Below are positions 10,114 to 20,360 of a stretch of DNA of 64,000 bases, piece after piece (the stretch's first letter is position 1; every line of letters starts with the position of its first letter). The translations under genes were made by a program, and so were the position numbers. Source of the stretch: Thermoanaerobacter pseudethanolicus ATCC 33223 (lineage in GTDB: Bacteria; Bacillota; Thermoanaerobacteria; Thermoanaerobacterales; Thermoanaerobacteraceae); NCBI RefSeq assembly GCF_000019085.1, contig NC_010321.1, positions 1,308,501 through 1,372,500 on the forward strand, written 5' to 3'. Under the pieces are notes generated by a model, which saw only the letters and a list, made by a program, of their open reading frames with translations, was not told the origin of the DNA and searched no databases.

Positions 10114-13100
10114 GTTTTACCAAGCCTCCTATTTTGTCGTCAGTATTTAGTTTAAGGGATAACAATTTGGAAACTCCTTTTTCTTGCATTGTTACACCGT
10201 ATATCGCATCTGCCACCATCATTGTCCCTTTTCTGTGGCTTACAACTATAAACTGAGTATCTCTTGACAATTCTTTCAGAAACTCAGCAAATCTCTCCAC
10301 ATTTGCATCATCTAATGCTGCATCTATCTCATCCAATATACAAAAAGGAGTAGGTTTTATAATTAGCATTGCAAATAAAAGGGAAATAGCAACTAATGCC
10401 TTTTCTCCTCCTGAAAGAAGAGAAAGGGTTTGCAATTTCTTTCCTGGGGGCTGTGCTTTAATTTCTATACCTGTTTCTAAAAGATTGTCTTCATCAGTAA
10501 GTATTAACTCTGCATTACCCCCTCCAAAAAGTCGCCTAAACGTCTCCTTAAATTGAATCTGTAGGATTTCAAAACCATCTTTAAATTTTGTTTTGATAAT
10601 TTTATTTGCTTCTTCGATTACAGAAATCAAAGATTCCTTTGCCTTTATAATATCTTCCATCTGAGATTTTAAAAAATCATACCTTTCCTTTACCTCTTTA
10701 TATTCTTCAATAGCATCTATATTCACATTACCTAATCCTTTTATAGCCTTTGCCAAATGATCTGCTCTTTGTCTTAATTTTGAAATCTCGCCTTCTTCAG
10801 CTTCTTCAAAAGCTCTGTCTAAGGTCAATTCATATTCTTCCCAAAGCCTATTTTTGATATTGTCAATCTCTATCTGGAATCTTTGCATTTCCATTTCTAC
10901 CTTATGAAATTCTTCATTAATATTAGTAAATTCTTGTTGTAAAATCGAAAATTTTTCTTTACGTTTTTGTAAATCCTCTTCTTCTTGGAAAATATTATCT
11001 TCTAAAGAAGAAATATCTTTTTGAATTTTTTCTACTTCTTGCTGTAATTTATATATTTCTCCTTGCAACTTTTCCCTCTCTAAACTCAAATTGACCTTTA
11101 AGCTTTCTATTTCTTTAATATTCTTTTCCTTCTCTACTATATTGTTTTTTTCTCTATCAAATTCTTGCCGTTTATCTTTTAAGTTATGAAGTTCATTCTG
11201 GAGCTTTTGTTCGATTTTAGCGATTTCAATTTTCAAAGCAGTGATTTCCTTGTCTAAAATTGCTAAATTTTCTTCTTCTTTATTGTTTTTTTCTTTAAAA
11301 CCATTGATCAAGGCATCCAATTGTTCTTTTTCTTTTTCTAAGCTTTCTAACTCTTTTAAAAACCGGTCAATTTCTTGTTGATAATTTCTAACATTTTCCT
11401 TTAATTCATCAATTTCTAAAGTATAATTTTCTAGTTGATTTAATAAATTTCCTATTTCTTTTTCTAATGAAATCCTCCTTTGATCATTAGAAGTTATATT
11501 GTAGCTAATATCAGAAATTTCTTTGTTCAATAATTCTATTTGCTCCTCTACATGAATTTTATCATTTATTTTTTGCCCAATTTCTTCCCCCACTATTTCT
11601 TGTTGATTTTTTAAACTATCAATTTCTTTTTTCAGTTTAGTTATCTCTTCTTTTCTTTTAAAGATACTTTGAAGTTTAGGTTTTAAACTGCCACCGGTTA
11701 TTGCACCCCCTGGATTTATAACTTCTCCTTCTAATGTTACAATTTTATAAGCTTGATTATATTTTTTAGATAACCTCACTGCATTTTCAATGGTATCTAC
11801 TATAATAACACGGCCTAACAAAAAATTAAAAATTTCTTCTAAATTATCGTTATACTTTATTAGCTTAGAAGCAACTCCAATTACGCCTTTCTCAGTCAAA
11901 ATATTGCTTTCCTGTTGAGAAAGACCCCTCCCACGGATTAAATCAAGAGGCAAAAAAGTAGCTCTTCCTAAATCTTTTTGTTTTAACCTTTCAATTATTT
12001 CCGCTACTCCCTCAGAAGATTTTATAACTATATTCTGTATACTTGAGCCTAATGCTACCTCAATTGCTGTGCTATAAGTATTTTCAACCTCTAAAAGTTC
12101 CCCCACTACTCCTATTATGTTTTCTTTAAAAGAAGGAATATTTTCAGAGAGTTTTAACAAGTTCCGCACAGTTCCACTATAGCCTTCGTAATTTTTATCC
12201 ATTTCCTCTAAAATAGAAAGTCGTGACCTTTTTCTCTCAATTTCTTCTTTAATAACTTTTAAAGTATCTTCCTTCAAAATCAGCTCATTATCAATTTTTT
12301 GTAAAGCTTGCTGTTTAGTAATCCTTTGCTGATTTTTGTTATCCAGTTCTTTTTGTAAAATTTGTAATTCTTCAACAATTTTAGTTTTTTCTTTATCCAA
12401 CATTTCTATTCGATTTTGAATTTCCTCTATATGCTTTTTTAAATTTTGCTGCCTACTTATTGCCTCTTCCTTTAGAGAATTGTTCAAAGACAATTTTCCT
12501 TTCACATCTGCTATGCTATTTAAAATTTCAATTATATCTTCCTTAGCTTTTTCAACTTCTTCTATCTTATCTTTTTGCTGCTTTTGTAAACTTATATATT
12601 CTTCCTGAAATTGTTTTAATTTCTCTTCTAATTCTTTTTTGTTAACATGTAAAAGGGCTACATTAGACTCTACCCTTTTAAGTTCTTCCCTCAAAATTTC
12701 CTCACGTTTTGCAATTTTTTCTAACTCCTCCCTGTAAAGTCGAGAGGTTTCTTCTAAATTTCTAAGCTTCTCTATTATTAATTCCCTTTTTCCTGAGACT
12801 ATCTCTATCTCTCTTAACTTATTGTGATATTCCTCTTTTTCACTGTCCAATTGCTGTTTTAAGTCATGAATTTCTTTTTCTTTATATAACAAATTCTCCT
12901 CTTGATTGATTTTATGTATTTTTTTTACATCTAATTGATTTTTTAAGTTCTCATATTTTCCTTTTAAAGCATCGTACTGATTCATAGACCTCTTTGCTAA
13001 TTGAATATATAAACTTATATCTACTTTTCTTTTTTCCTGATGAAGTTTTAAAAACTCTTCTGCCTTGCTTTTTTGCGTTTCCAAAGTAGTAAGCTGCTTC

Positions 13101-13696
13101 TCTAATTCTACAACTATATCGTTTAAACGAAGTAGATTATCATTAGCTGCTGTGAGTTTCCTTTCTGCTTCTTCTTTTTTATATCTGTACTTTGAAATAC
13201 CTATTGCTTCCTCAAAAATTTGTCTTCTATCTTCTGGTTTCGCAGATAGGATTTCGTCTATTCTACCTTGTCCTATTATTGAATAGCCTTCTTTTCCTAC
13301 TCCTGTATCTAAAAAAAGCTCGTATATGTCCTTAAGACGGCAAGGAGTTTTATTTATAAAAAACTCACTTTCGCCAGATCTAAAAATTTTTCTGGTAATA
13401 ACTACTTCTGTATAATCAAAAGGAAGATAACCATCGGAATTATCAAGGGTGAGATTTATTTCACAAAAACCTAAAGGTTTTCTATTCTCGCTACCTGCAA
13501 AAATTACATCCTCTAACTTAGAACCTCTTAAACTTTTGATACTTTGTTCTCCCAGAACTAATCTAATAGCGTCAGAAATATTACTTTTGCCACTTCCATT
13601 TGGACCTACAATTGCTGTTACACCTTTTTCAAAATCAAGAGTTACTTTGTCTGCAAAAGACTTAAAGCCTTGAAGTTCAAGTTTCTTAAGGTACAT
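10106..13696 (-). CDS. smc: Chromosome segregation ATPase SMC
   Basis: SMC is the condensin ATPase that, with ScpA and ScpB, loops and segregates the chromosome. The 1196-residue protein is full length: N-terminal Walker A GPNGSGKSN at 31-39, Q-loop region with QGRIDEIL, long coiled coils (about 165-500 and 680-1020), a hinge (about 505-670) with GYSGTVRNL and GGAITGGS, and a C-terminal head with signature LSGGEKAL and Walker B FCILDEIDAALDD. scpA and scpB are not in the window. The order smc-ftsY is standard. Confidence 0.98.
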   Translation of the reverse strand: MYLKKLELQGFKSFADKVTLDFEKGVTAIVGPNGSGKSNISDAIRLVLGEQSIKSLRGSKLEDVIFAGSENRKPLGFCEINLTLDNSDGYLPFDYTEVVITRKIFRSGESEFFINKTPCRLKDIYELFLDTGVGKEGYSIIGQGRIDEILSAKPEDRRQIFEEAIGISKYRYKKEEAERKLTAANDNLLRLNDIVVELEKQLTTLETQKSKAEEFLKLHQEKRKVDISLYIQLAKRSMNQYDALKGKYENLKNQLDVKKIHKINQEENLLYKEKEIHDLKQQLDSEKEEYHNKLREIEIVSGKRELIIEKLRNLEETSRLYREELEKIAKREEILREELKRVESNVALLHVNKKELEEKLKQFQEEYISLQKQQKDKIEEVEKAKEDIIEILNSIADVKGKLSLNNSLKEEAISRQQNLKKHIEEIQNRIEMLDKEKTKIVEELQILQKELDNKNQQRITKQQALQKIDNELILKEDTLKVIKEEIERKRSRLSILEEMDKNYEGYSGTVRNLLKLSENIPSFKENIIGVVGELLEVENTYSTAIEVALGSSIQNIVIKSSEGVAEIIERLKQKDLGRATFLPLDLIRGRGLSQQESNILTEKGVIGVASKLIKYNDNLEEIFNFLLGRVIIVDTIENAVRLSKKYNQAYKIVTLEGEVINPGGAITGGSLKPKLQSIFKRKEEITKLKKEIDSLKNQQEIVGEEIGQKINDKIHVEEQIELLNKEISDISYNITSNDQRRISLEKEIGNLLNQLENYTLEIDELKENVRNYQQEIDRFLKELESLEKEKEQLDALINGFKEKNNKEEENLAILDKEITALKIEIAKIEQKLQNELHNLKDKRQEFDREKNNIVEKEKNIKEIESLKVNLSLEREKLQGEIYKLQQEVEKIQKDISSLEDNIFQEEEDLQKRKEKFSILQQEFTNINEEFHKVEMEMQRFQIEIDNIKNRLWEEYELTLDRAFEEAEEGEISKLRQRADHLAKAIKGLGNVNIDAIEEYKEVKERYDFLKSQMEDIIKAKESLISVIEEANKIIKTKFKDGFEILQIQFKETFRRLFGGGNAELILTDEDNLLETGIEIKAQPPGKKLQTLSLLSGGEKALVAISLLFAMLIIKPTPFCILDEIDAALDDANVERFAEFLKELSRDTQFIVVSHRKGTMMVADAIYGVTMQEKGVSKLLSLKLNTDDKIGGLVKHA

Positions 13697-13738
13697 ACCA
13701 CCACTCCTTATGCACCTTCCATTTTACCACATCTACAT

Positions 13739-13972
13739 TTAAATTTCATCTTCATTTTTTCGTATTTCTTCTACAATCTCCTCTATTTCTTCCTTATAAA
13801 AAGAAGGTGCTAATATCTCTCCCCATCCTGTTACCATTTGAAACAATCCATCATAAGCCGTATCATGATAACTTCTTATAAAATGTGGTATCCCCTTTTC
13901 TTTTAAAATGCCTTCTATCAATTTCGCTTCTATTTCATTTTCTAACACTAAAATTTTAACGAAGCCTTCCAT
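13739..13972 (-). CDS. Small DUF2007-like putative signal-transducing protein
   Basis: The start is placed at ATG 13972 (MEGFVKILVLENE), preceded by GAGGTG, giving 77 residues; the frame extends to GTG 13981. The pattern of a beta strand, then EAKLIEGILKEKGIPHFI and GWGEILAPSFYKEEIEEI, resembles the DUF2007 ferredoxin-like family annotated as putative signal transducers. It sits 42 bases upstream of smc on the same strand, after the spoVS terminator. No function is known; the family assignment rests on pattern only. Confidence 0.7.
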   Translation of the reverse strand: MEGFVKILVLENEIEAKLIEGILKEKGIPHFIRSYHDTAYDGLFQMVTGWGEILAPSFYKEEIEEIVEEIRKNEDEI

Positions 13973-13984
13973 CAAAATCACCTC

Positions 13985-14018
13985 TATATAAAAATAAAAC
14001 CTGCTAAAAAGCAGGTTT
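13985..14018 (-). terminator. Rho-independent terminator after spoVS
   Basis: On the minus strand AAACCTGC-TTTTTA-GCAGGTTT forms an 8-bp stem followed by TTATTTTTAT. It starts 4 bases past the spoVS stop and makes spoVS monocistronic when read from its sigma-H-type promoter. Confidence 0.8.
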
Positions 14019-14021
14019 AGA

Positions 14022-14282
14022 TTATCTTGGTTCTACAATAAATTTTATTGCTGTCCTCATTTCGCCGTCTATCTCAATCTCTGAAAAGGCAGGAATCGCA
14101 ATTAAGTCTATGCCATTTGGCGCCACAAACCCCCTTGCTATTGCAATAGCCTTAACCGCTTGATTTACTGCACCTGCCCCAACCGCCTGAATTTCTGCTG
14201 AAGATTTTTCTCTTAAGACGGCTGCTAATGCACCTGCTACAGACTTAGGTTTAGATTTAGCTGATACTTTTAGAACCTCCAC
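14022..14282 (-). CDS. spoVS: Stage V sporulation protein S
   Basis: SpoVS is a small Alba-like protein that in Bacillus is needed for normal septation and spore coat completion, and may bind nucleic acid. The start is set at GTG 14282 (VEVLKVSAKSKP), preceded by AAGGAGG ten bases away, giving exactly the canonical 86 residues; the frame open to 14360 is leader sequence. Nearly the whole family sequence is conserved, including AIARGFVAPNGIDL and the C-terminal TAIKFIVEPR. A matching sigma-H-type promoter lies at 14342-14370. Confidence 0.97.
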   Translation of the reverse strand: MEVLKVSAKSKPKSVAGALAAVLREKSSAEIQAVGAGAVNQAVKAIAIARGFVAPNGIDLIAIPAFSEIEIDGEMRTAIKFIVEPR

Positions 14283-14341
14283 TGTAAAATAACCTCCTTC
14301 ATACATTATTGTGAAAATGAATACATTTGATATATATTTAT

Positions 14342-14370
14342 ATATTCGATAAAAAACCAATATTTCCTTC
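14342..14370 (-). promoter_or_regulatory. Sigma-H type promoter of spoVS
   Basis: The minus strand reads GAAGGAAAT (14370-14362), 11 bases, ATCGAATAT (14350-14342). Both elements match the Bacillus sigma-H consensus RNAGGAWWW-N11/12-RNNGAATWW at every defined position. The predicted start near 14335 gives a leader of about 50 bases. spoVS is a sigma-H gene in B. subtilis, so position and gene identity agree. Confidence 0.85.
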
Positions 14371-14387
14371 TTTATTATAAAATTTTT

Positions 14388-15452
14388 TTAAAAATTATTT
14401 TTTATAAAATCGGTTATAGAAATACGCATAATCTTTTTATCAGTACAAACAACTATTTTGTCGTCAGTCAGACTATTTAATATTTTAAATTCCATTTTTA
14501 CGTTGTATTTTTTTTCTAAAAACAACTTGTTGAATTTTTTTTGCCCTATAATTGTGGAAATCCGCCTTTCATTAGAAAAAATTGTAACCTTTGTGTTACT
14601 TATATTTTTATCCTCAAATACCCTTATGAGAATGTCAAGAATAACACTTGACTCAACTAATTGTCCCATCGCAGGATGAAAAGGACCTGCTACTACATCT
14701 TTATTGTAATTAATATTTTCTGTCGTTTGAAGTCCAATACGAATGACGTCAATATTATTCTTAATAAAAATTATATACATTTTCTTTGAGATTTCAACAG
14801 CCTCTTGCAACGTTAGAGGGAAAAATCTTCCTTCTTTATACATTCTTTCAAGATAAGTATTTTTAATCACCAAAGCAGGATAAATCCTCACAAAATCAGG
14901 TTTCAACTCCACAATCTTATAAGCGGTATTTAAAGATTTCTCTAAGTTATCTCCAGGTAGTCCTATCATTATTTGTAATCCTAATTTAAAGTCATACTGT
15001 CGAATTAGATTCACAGCTTTTACGACATCCTCACTTGTATGACCTCTTCTACTTTTTAAAAGCACTTCTTCATCCATTGACTGTACTCCAAGTTCTATTA
15101 TTGAAACTTTGTATCTCTTAAGATTTTGTAAAATCTCGGTGTCTATATAATCAGGACGAGTAGACAAACGAATAGCATCTATTTTGCCTTTGTCCAAATA
15201 TTCTTTCGCAATTCCCAAGTAGAGATTTTGCTTATCCTGTGGTATTCCTGTAAAACTTCCACCAAAAAAAGATACCTCTATTTCTGCATTACTTGGAAGA
15301 GTTTTTAAATGGGTTTCTATGGTTTGCCTTACGTATTCTTCTGTTATCTCCTGTTGTTGGCCTGTTATTGAATTTTGATTGCAAAAAACACACTTAAAAG
15401 GACAACCTAAATGGGGTATAAAAAGTGGTATTATATACATCTTTTTTTTCAT
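14388..15452 (-). CDS. Radical SAM protein, Elp3-like without acetyltransferase domain
   Basis: The 354-residue protein has the [4Fe-4S] motif C-x3-C-x2-C at C17, C21 and C24 (GCPFKCVFC), the SAM-binding FFGGSFTG segment and RLSTRPDYID, IELGVQSMDEEVL and RRGHTSEDV, all typical of the Elp3/MiaB-like HemN-superfamily proteins. The region after about 250 is divergent, and no GNAT domain is seen, so it is not a full tRNA-uridine Elp3. The start overlaps the rnc stop by 4 bases, so it is the last gene of the fab-rnc operon. The substrate is unknown. Confidence 0.85.
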   Translation of the reverse strand: MKKKMYIIPLFIPHLGCPFKCVFCNQNSITGQQQEITEEYVRQTIETHLKTLPSNAEIEVSFFGGSFTGIPQDKQNLYLGIAKEYLDKGKIDAIRLSTRPDYIDTEILQNLKRYKVSIIELGVQSMDEEVLLKSRRGHTSEDVVKAVNLIRQYDFKLGLQIMIGLPGDNLEKSLNTAYKIVELKPDFVRIYPALVIKNTYLERMYKEGRFFPLTLQEAVEISKKMYIIFIKNNIDVIRIGLQTTENINYNKDVVAGPFHPAMGQLVESSVILDILIRVFEDKNISNTKVTIFSNERRISTIIGQKKFNKLFLEKKYNVKMEFKILNSLTDDKIVVCTDKKIMRISITDFIKNNF

Positions 15453-16189
15453 TTCAATATCCCCAATTTAATCAATGCTTCCATAGCCGCAGCTTGCTCA
15501 GCTTCTTTTTTACTTTTACCATAACCCTTTCCTAATATTACATCTCCAATACGCACTTGGGTTACAAAAGTTTTATTATGGTCAGGGCCCATTTCCTCTA
15601 TTAGCTCATAGATAATTTTCCCTATTTCCATGCTTTGAACAACTTCTTGCAGTTTTGTTTTATAGTCGCGATAAATAAGCCCTTCCAAAACTTCTTCAAT
15701 GATATTTTTGAACAATTCTAAAATTACATTGCGAACGACTTCTAATCCTCCATCCAGATATACAGCAGCCAGTATCGCTTCCATAGCATCTGCAAGAATA
15801 GAATCTCTTTCTCTTCCTCCAGTCAGTTCTTCTCCTTTGCCAATGCGCAAAAAGTTGCCTAATTCTATTTCTCTTGCACACCTGGCAAGGGAGGGCTCAC
15901 AAACTATTTCAGCTCTATATTTAGAAAGAGAACCTTCTTCTAAATCTTTTCTATTCTTGTACAAATACTCGCTTATTACAAGGCTTAGGACAGAATCTCC
16001 TAAAAACTCCAATCTTTCATTGCTAATCTTGCTATTTTTACCTTCGTGAGCCCATGAACTGTGAGTTAAAGCCTCTATAAGCAAATTTTTATCTTTAAAA
16101 CTATAGTTTATTCTCTTTTCTAATTCAGACAAATTTTCTCTTTTCACTTCCATACCTCTTTTAAAATTTTTTAAAAAGTAATGTCCCAT
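15449..16189 (-). CDS. rnc: Ribonuclease III
   Basis: RNase III cuts double-stranded RNA, including rRNA precursors and intervening-sequence stems. ATG 16189 is chosen because GGAGG lies 5 bases before it; this gives 246 residues and overlaps the fabF 3' end by 29 bases. The catalytic signature NERLEFLGD is at about 57-65, a second acidic cluster ([15 protein letters not shown]) near 130-145, and a C-terminal double-stranded RNA-binding domain from about 170, ending with [17 protein letters not shown]. The order fabF-rnc follows the Firmicute acpP-rnc-smc theme. Confidence 0.96.
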   Translation of the reverse strand: MGHYFLKNFKRGMEVKRENLSELEKRINYSFKDKNLLIEALTHSSWAHEGKNSKISNERLEFLGDSVLSLVISEYLYKNRKDLEEGSLSKYRAEIVCEPSLARCAREIELGNFLRIGKGEELTGGRERDSILADAMEAILAAVYLDGGLEVVRNVILELFKNIIEEVLEGLIYRDYKTKLQEVVQSMEIGKIIYELIEEMGPDHNKTFVTQVRIGDVILGKGYGKSKKEAEQAAAMEALIKLGILK

Positions 16190-17390
16190 TATGTCCTCCA
16201 AAGCCTAAGGAATTAGAAATCGCATAATTTACTTCTTTTTCTATAGCCTCGTTAGGCACATAATTCAAATCGCACTCTGGATCAGGAGTTTCGTAATTAA
16301 TAGTAGGAGGTATAATGCCATTTTTTATAGTCAAAACAGTAGCAACAGCTTCAACAGCCCCTGCTGCTCCTAACAAATGGCCTAGCATAGACTTGATAGA
16401 GCTTACATAGAGTTTATACGCATGGTCTTTAAAGACTTTCTTTATAGCCATTGTTTCAAATTTGTCGTTATATTCAGTGGAAGTTCCATGAGCATTGATA
16501 TAATCTATCATGTCAAAACTTACTTTTCCGTCCTTTAAAGCTGCTTCCATTGCACGAGCAGCTCCTTCTCCTTCTGGCGCAGGAGCAGTTATGTGGTAAG
16601 CATCATCTGTAGCACCATAACCTATTATCTCTGCATAAATTTTAGCTCCTCTTTTTTGCGCATGTTCTAAAGATTCTAAAATTAAGCTTGCAGACCCTTC
16701 TCCCATTACAAAACCATCTCTATTCAAATCAAAAGGACGGGAGGCTTTTTTAGGGTCCTCATTTGTGGACATAGCTTTCATTGCACAAAAGCCTGCAAAA
16801 GACATGGGAGTTATAGCTGCTTCAGTACCACCTGTGACTATAAGTTCTGCATCTCCCCTTTGAATAGCTTTAAAAGCTTCTCCTATAGCATTAGTACTGG
16901 AAGCACAGGCATTTACTATAGTCTCGTTTATCCCTTTTAGCCCAAAAGTTATTGCAATTTGACCTGCTGCCATATTTGCTATCATCATAGGTATGAAGAA
17001 GGGACTTACTTTTCCGGGACCTTTTTCATACATAATTTTCATCTGATTTTCAAAAGTTTCAATTCCTCCTATGCCTGTACCGTAAATAACACCAAACCTG
17101 TTTAAATCAACTTTAGAAAGGTCAATTTGTGAATCCTCTAACGCCAACTTCGCGCTGGCAACAGCAAACTGGATGAACCTATCCATTCTTCTTGCTTCTT
17201 TTTTATCTATGTATAAAGTGGGTTCAAAATCTTTTACTTCTGCTGCTACCTTAGTAGGAAACTCCGACACGTCAAATTTGGTAACAGTGTCTATTCCAGA
17301 CTCACCATTTATTAAAGAATTCCAAAATTTTTCTACAGTATTACCTAAAGGTGTAATGACTCCTACTCCTGTTACAACTACTCTGTTCAT
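16161..17390 (-). CDS. fabF: 3-oxoacyl-[acyl-carrier-protein] synthase II
   Basis: FabF condenses malonyl-ACP with acyl-ACP in fatty-acid elongation. The 409-residue protein has the Cys-His-His triad: C162 in [10 protein letters not shown]301 in HGTST, H338 in [10 protein letters not shown]. It is the last fab gene of the operon, 66 bases after acpP, with a GC-rich hairpin in the gap. Length and motif spacing are normal. Confidence 0.97.
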   Translation of the reverse strand: MNRVVVTGVGVITPLGNTVEKFWNSLINGESGIDTVTKFDVSEFPTKVAAEVKDFEPTLYIDKKEARRMDRFIQFAVASAKLALEDSQIDLSKVDLNRFGVIYGTGIGGIETFENQMKIMYEKGPGKVSPFFIPMMIANMAAGQIAITFGLKGINETIVNACASSTNAIGEAFKAIQRGDAELIVTGGTEAAITPMSFAGFCAMKAMSTNEDPKKASRPFDLNRDGFVMGEGSASLILESLEHAQKRGAKIYAEIIGYGATDDAYHITAPAPEGEGAARAMEAALKDGKVSFDMIDYINAHGTSTEYNDKFETMAIKKVFKDHAYKLYVSSIKSMLGHLLGAAGAVEAVATVLTIKNGIIPPTINYETPDPECDLNYVPNEAIEKEVNYAISNSLGFGGHNGTLLFKKF

Positions 17391-17434
17391 GAGTTAAAAC
17401 CTCCAAAATAGAGTAAAATTTTATATTGCATAAA

Positions 17435-17451
17435 GTCCCGCAACGCGGGAC
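17435..17451 (-). terminator. Small hairpin between acpP and fabF
   Basis: GTCCCGC-loop of 3-GCGGGAC is a perfect 7-bp stem in the acpP-fabF gap. On the minus strand it is followed only by TTTAT, so it is a weak terminator or an mRNA-end stabiliser that could raise acpP over fabF. Its high GC contrasts with the surrounding sequence. Confidence 0.5.
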
Positions 17452-17456
17452 CTCAA

Positions 17457-17684
17457 TTATTCAAGATTGCTTAAGTATTCTACTACATCACCTACTGTTT
17501 TAATCTTTTCAGCATCTTCATCAGGAATTTCAATATCAAACTCTTCTTCCAGAGCCATTATGAGCTCTACTATGTCCAAAGAGTCTGCTCCTAAATCATC
17601 TATAAAAGATGACTCCATCGTTATTTCCTCTGGATCAATGCCGAGTTGTTCGGCTATTATGTCCCTTACTTTTTCAAAAATCAT
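17457..17684 (-). CDS. acpP: Acyl carrier protein
   Basis: ACP carries growing acyl chains on a 4'-phosphopantetheine attached to the serine of DSL, here S35 (GADSLDIVE). ATG 17684 gives 75 residues, the normal length; AGGAGG lies ten bases upstream, and the frame open to 17705 reads only the ribosome site. The protein is strongly acidic, as expected. It lies between fabG and fabF. Confidence 0.97.
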   Translation of the reverse strand: MIFEKVRDIIAEQLGIDPEEITMESSFIDDLGADSLDIVELIMALEEEFDIEIPDEDAEKIKTVGDVVEYLSNLE

Positions 17685-17726
17685 ACCTTCTTCACCTCCT
17701 CTCAAAAATTATACATTATGATAATA

Positions 17727-18470
17727 TTACATAACCATTCCTCCGTCAACATTTATTACTTGCCCGGTAATGTAATCTGAAGCGGGACTCGCCAAAAAAG
17801 CAACTAATTCAGCTACATCCTCCGGTTTTCCAGCTCTTTTCAAAGGAATACTCTTTAACATATTTTCTTTTATTTCATCTTTTAACACACTTGTCATATC
17901 CGTTTCAATGAAGCCGGGAGCTACAGCATTTACTGTTATTCCCCGATTTGCTAACTCTTTTGCAACAGATTTAGTAAGTCCTATCACTCCTGCTTTAGAA
18001 GCAGCATAGTTAGCTTGACCTGCATTTCCCATTATTCCCACAACTGATGTAATATTTATTATTTTCCCTTTTCTCTTTTTTATCATATACTTTGATGCAA
18101 ATTTTATTACATTAAATGTACCTTTTAAATTTACATCTATTACTTGGTCCCACTCGCTTTCATCCATCTTCAAAATTAAATTGTCCTTTGTAATTCCCGC
18201 ATTATTTACTACAACATCTATACTACCAAATTCTTCTACAATTTTATCTATCGCTTTTTCAACCTCATCGTATTTAGAGACGTCACATTTGACAGCCATT
18301 GCCTCTACTCCATACTCTTTTGCTTCTTTTACAACCTCTTCAGCACTTTTATCACTTTTCGAATAGTTGACGACAATATTAAATCCATCCTTTGCCAAGC
18401 GTAAAGCAATAGCACGTCCTATTCCTCTTGACCCACCTGTTATAAAAGCAGTTTTTCTTTCAGTTTCCAT
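17727..18470 (-). CDS. fabG: 3-oxoacyl-[acyl-carrier-protein] reductase
   Basis: FabG is the NADPH-dependent reductase of the second elongation step. The 247-residue short-chain dehydrogenase has the cofactor loop TGGSRGIG (11-18), NNAG (89-92) and the Ser-Tyr-Lys triad S142, Y155, K159 (YAASK). It follows fabD by 2 bases. Other SDRs share these motifs, but the fab operon context settles the call. Confidence 0.96.
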   Translation of the reverse strand: METERKTAFITGGSRGIGRAIALRLAKDGFNIVVNYSKSDKSAEEVVKEAKEYGVEAMAVKCDVSKYDEVEKAIDKIVEEFGSIDVVVNNAGITKDNLILKMDESEWDQVIDVNLKGTFNVIKFASKYMIKKRKGKIINITSVVGIMGNAGQANYAASKAGVIGLTKSVAKELANRGITVNAVAPGFIETDMTSVLKDEIKENMLKSIPLKRAGKPEDVAELVAFLASPASDYITGQVINVDGGMVM

Positions 18471-18472
18471 AC

Positions 18473-19402
18473 TTATACCCCCAAAGCAGAGAGAGTCTTT
18501 AAAAGGGACTCCTCATCTTCAAAATTATAAGCATTTTTGGTTTTGTCAATCTTTTTAACAAAACCTGTAAGAGTTTTTCCTGGTCCTATCTCAACAAAAG
18601 TATCTACACCATCTTCAATCATTCTTTTTACAGATTGTTCCCATAGCACAGGATGACTCACCTGTTTTATGAGCAGGTCCTTCACTTGGTCTTTAGACGC
18701 ATAATCAGCTGTTACATTTGATACTACTGGAATTTTTAAATCTTTTATTTCTATTTTTTCTAAGTCCCTCTCTAGGAGTTCTCCTGCTTTTTTTAACATG
18801 CTGCAGTGGAAAGGTGCGCTGACTGCTAATACTACTGCTCTTTTTGCACCTTTTTCTTTGGCTAGCTCGACAGCTTTTTCCACAGCTTTTACTTCTCCAG
18901 ATATAACTAATTGTCCAGGACAGTTGTAATTAGCAGGTTCTACTATTCCAACTTGTGATACAGTACGGCAAATCTCTTCTACTACTTCATTTTCAAGTCC
19001 CAGTATTGCTGCCATAGTACCCACTCCTTGGGGTACTACTTCCTGCATATACTTTCCTCTGTTTTTCACTAAACGAACCGCATCTTCAAAATCTAAAGCT
19101 TCAGCCAATACTAAAGAGGAATACTCTCCTAAGCTCAATCCTGCAGTAACCTCAGCCTTTATTCCTCTCTTTTGCAAAACCTTTGTTAAAGCAACAGAAA
19201 CCGTTAAAATGGCCGGCTGGGTATTTTCTGTTTTCATAAGTTCTTCTTCTGGTCCCTCAAAACAAAGTTCAGATATGCTAAACCCTAAAGCTTCATCTGC
19301 TCTTTCAAAAATTTCTCTTGCCTCTTGGTATTTTTGGTATATTTCTTTGCCCATTCCAGCATATTGGGCACCTTGCCCGGGGTAAATAAAAGCTACTTTC
19401 AT
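18473..19402 (-). CDS. fabD: Malonyl-CoA:ACP transacylase
   Basis: FabD moves malonyl groups from CoA to ACP. The 309-residue protein shows the oxyanion glutamine region [12 protein letters not shown], the nucleophile S90 in [10 protein letters not shown], and H199 in APFHCSM. It lies 4 bases after fabK and 2 bases before fabG. The length is typical. Confidence 0.97.
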   Translation of the reverse strand: MKVAFIYPGQGAQYAGMGKEIYQKYQEAREIFERADEALGFSISELCFEGPEEELMKTENTQPAILTVSVALTKVLQKRGIKAEVTAGLSLGEYSSLVLAEALDFEDAVRLVKNRGKYMQEVVPQGVGTMAAILGLENEVVEEICRTVSQVGIVEPANYNCPGQLVISGEVKAVEKAVELAKEKGAKRAVVLAVSAPFHCSMLKKAGELLERDLEKIEIKDLKIPVVSNVTADYASKDQVKDLLIKQVSHPVLWEQSVKRMIEDGVDTFVEIGPGKTLTGFVKKIDKTKNAYNFEDEESLLKTLSALGV

Positions 19403-19406
19403 TTTT

Positions 19407-20348
19407 TCACCTCATTTTATTCAAATTGTCAATTACTTCCTCCGCTTGTTTCATTATGTCCTCTATTATCTCTTTTACAGGTTTAATATCATTTATAAGT
19501 CCTGCAATTTGACCTGCCATCACAGAACCATATTCTACATCACCGTCTACTACCGCTGCTCTTAATTTTCCTTCCCCTAATTTTTCTAATTGTTCCTTAG
19601 GAGCACCCATTTGCTCTAACTTTTCAAATTCTCTTGTCAGTTTGTTTTTTAATGACCTGACTGGATGACCTGTGCTTCTTCCTGTAACAACGGCATCTCT
19701 GTCTTTTGCCTTTAAAATATATTCTTTGTAACGAGGATGAGCAGTACATTCAGTAGAGCATACAAACCGAGTTCCCATTTGAATACCTGAAGCTCCTAAG
19801 CAAAATGCAGCTGCAAAACCACGTCCATCAGCAATTCCTCCTGCAGCGATGACTGGAATTTTAACAGCATCTACTACTTGAGGTACTAATGCCAAAGTCG
19901 TTAGTTCTCCAATATGACCTCCCGATTCTGTTCCTTCAGCAATAACAGCATCCACACCAATGTCCTCCATTCTTTTTGCTAATGCTACTGAAGGCACAAC
20001 AGGAATAACTTTAATACCCCGTTCTTTAAGTCTTTGTATGTACTTACCTGGATTCCCTGCTCCAGTGGTTATAACTTCTACTTTTTCTTCTAAAATAACC
20101 TCCATAACTTCATCAACAAAAGGAGACAAAAGCATTACATTGACGCCAAAAGGTTTATCAGTAAGTTCTCTTGCCTTCCGTATCTGTTCCCTTACAAAAC
20201 TAGCTGGTGCATTACCTGCTCCTATTATTCCTAAACCTCCTGCATTTGACACGGCAGCAGCTAGTTCTGCAGTTGCGACCCATGCCATTCCACCCTGAAA
20301 TATTGGATATTTTATATTGAGCATTTCTACTATTTTAGTTTTAAACAT
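19407..20348 (-). CDS. fabK: FMN-dependent enoyl-ACP reductase II
   Basis: FabK reduces enoyl-ACP with NAD(P)H and FMN and substitutes for FabI. The TIM-barrel protein of the nitronate-monooxygenase superfamily shows [36 protein letters not shown] and [16 protein letters not shown] 20348 is chosen, giving 313 residues, because AAGGGG stands 8 bases before it; the upstream GTG 20357 overlaps that site. No fabI is present in the operon, so FabK should be the main enoyl reductase, which predicts triclosan tolerance. Confidence 0.93.
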   Translation of the reverse strand: MFKTKIVEMLNIKYPIFQGGMAWVATAELAAAVSNAGGLGIIGAGNAPASFVREQIRKARELTDKPFGVNVMLLSPFVDEVMEVILEEKVEVITTGAGNPGKYIQRLKERGIKVIPVVPSVALAKRMEDIGVDAVIAEGTESGGHIGELTTLALVPQVVDAVKIPVIAAGGIADGRGFAAAFCLGASGIQMGTRFVCSTECTAHPRYKEYILKAKDRDAVVTGRSTGHPVRSLKNKLTREFEKLEQMGAPKEQLEKLGEGKLRAAVVDGDVEYGSVMAGQIAGLINDIKPVKEIIEDIMKQAEEVIDNLNKMR

Positions 20349-20360
20349 ATTTTTCACCCC

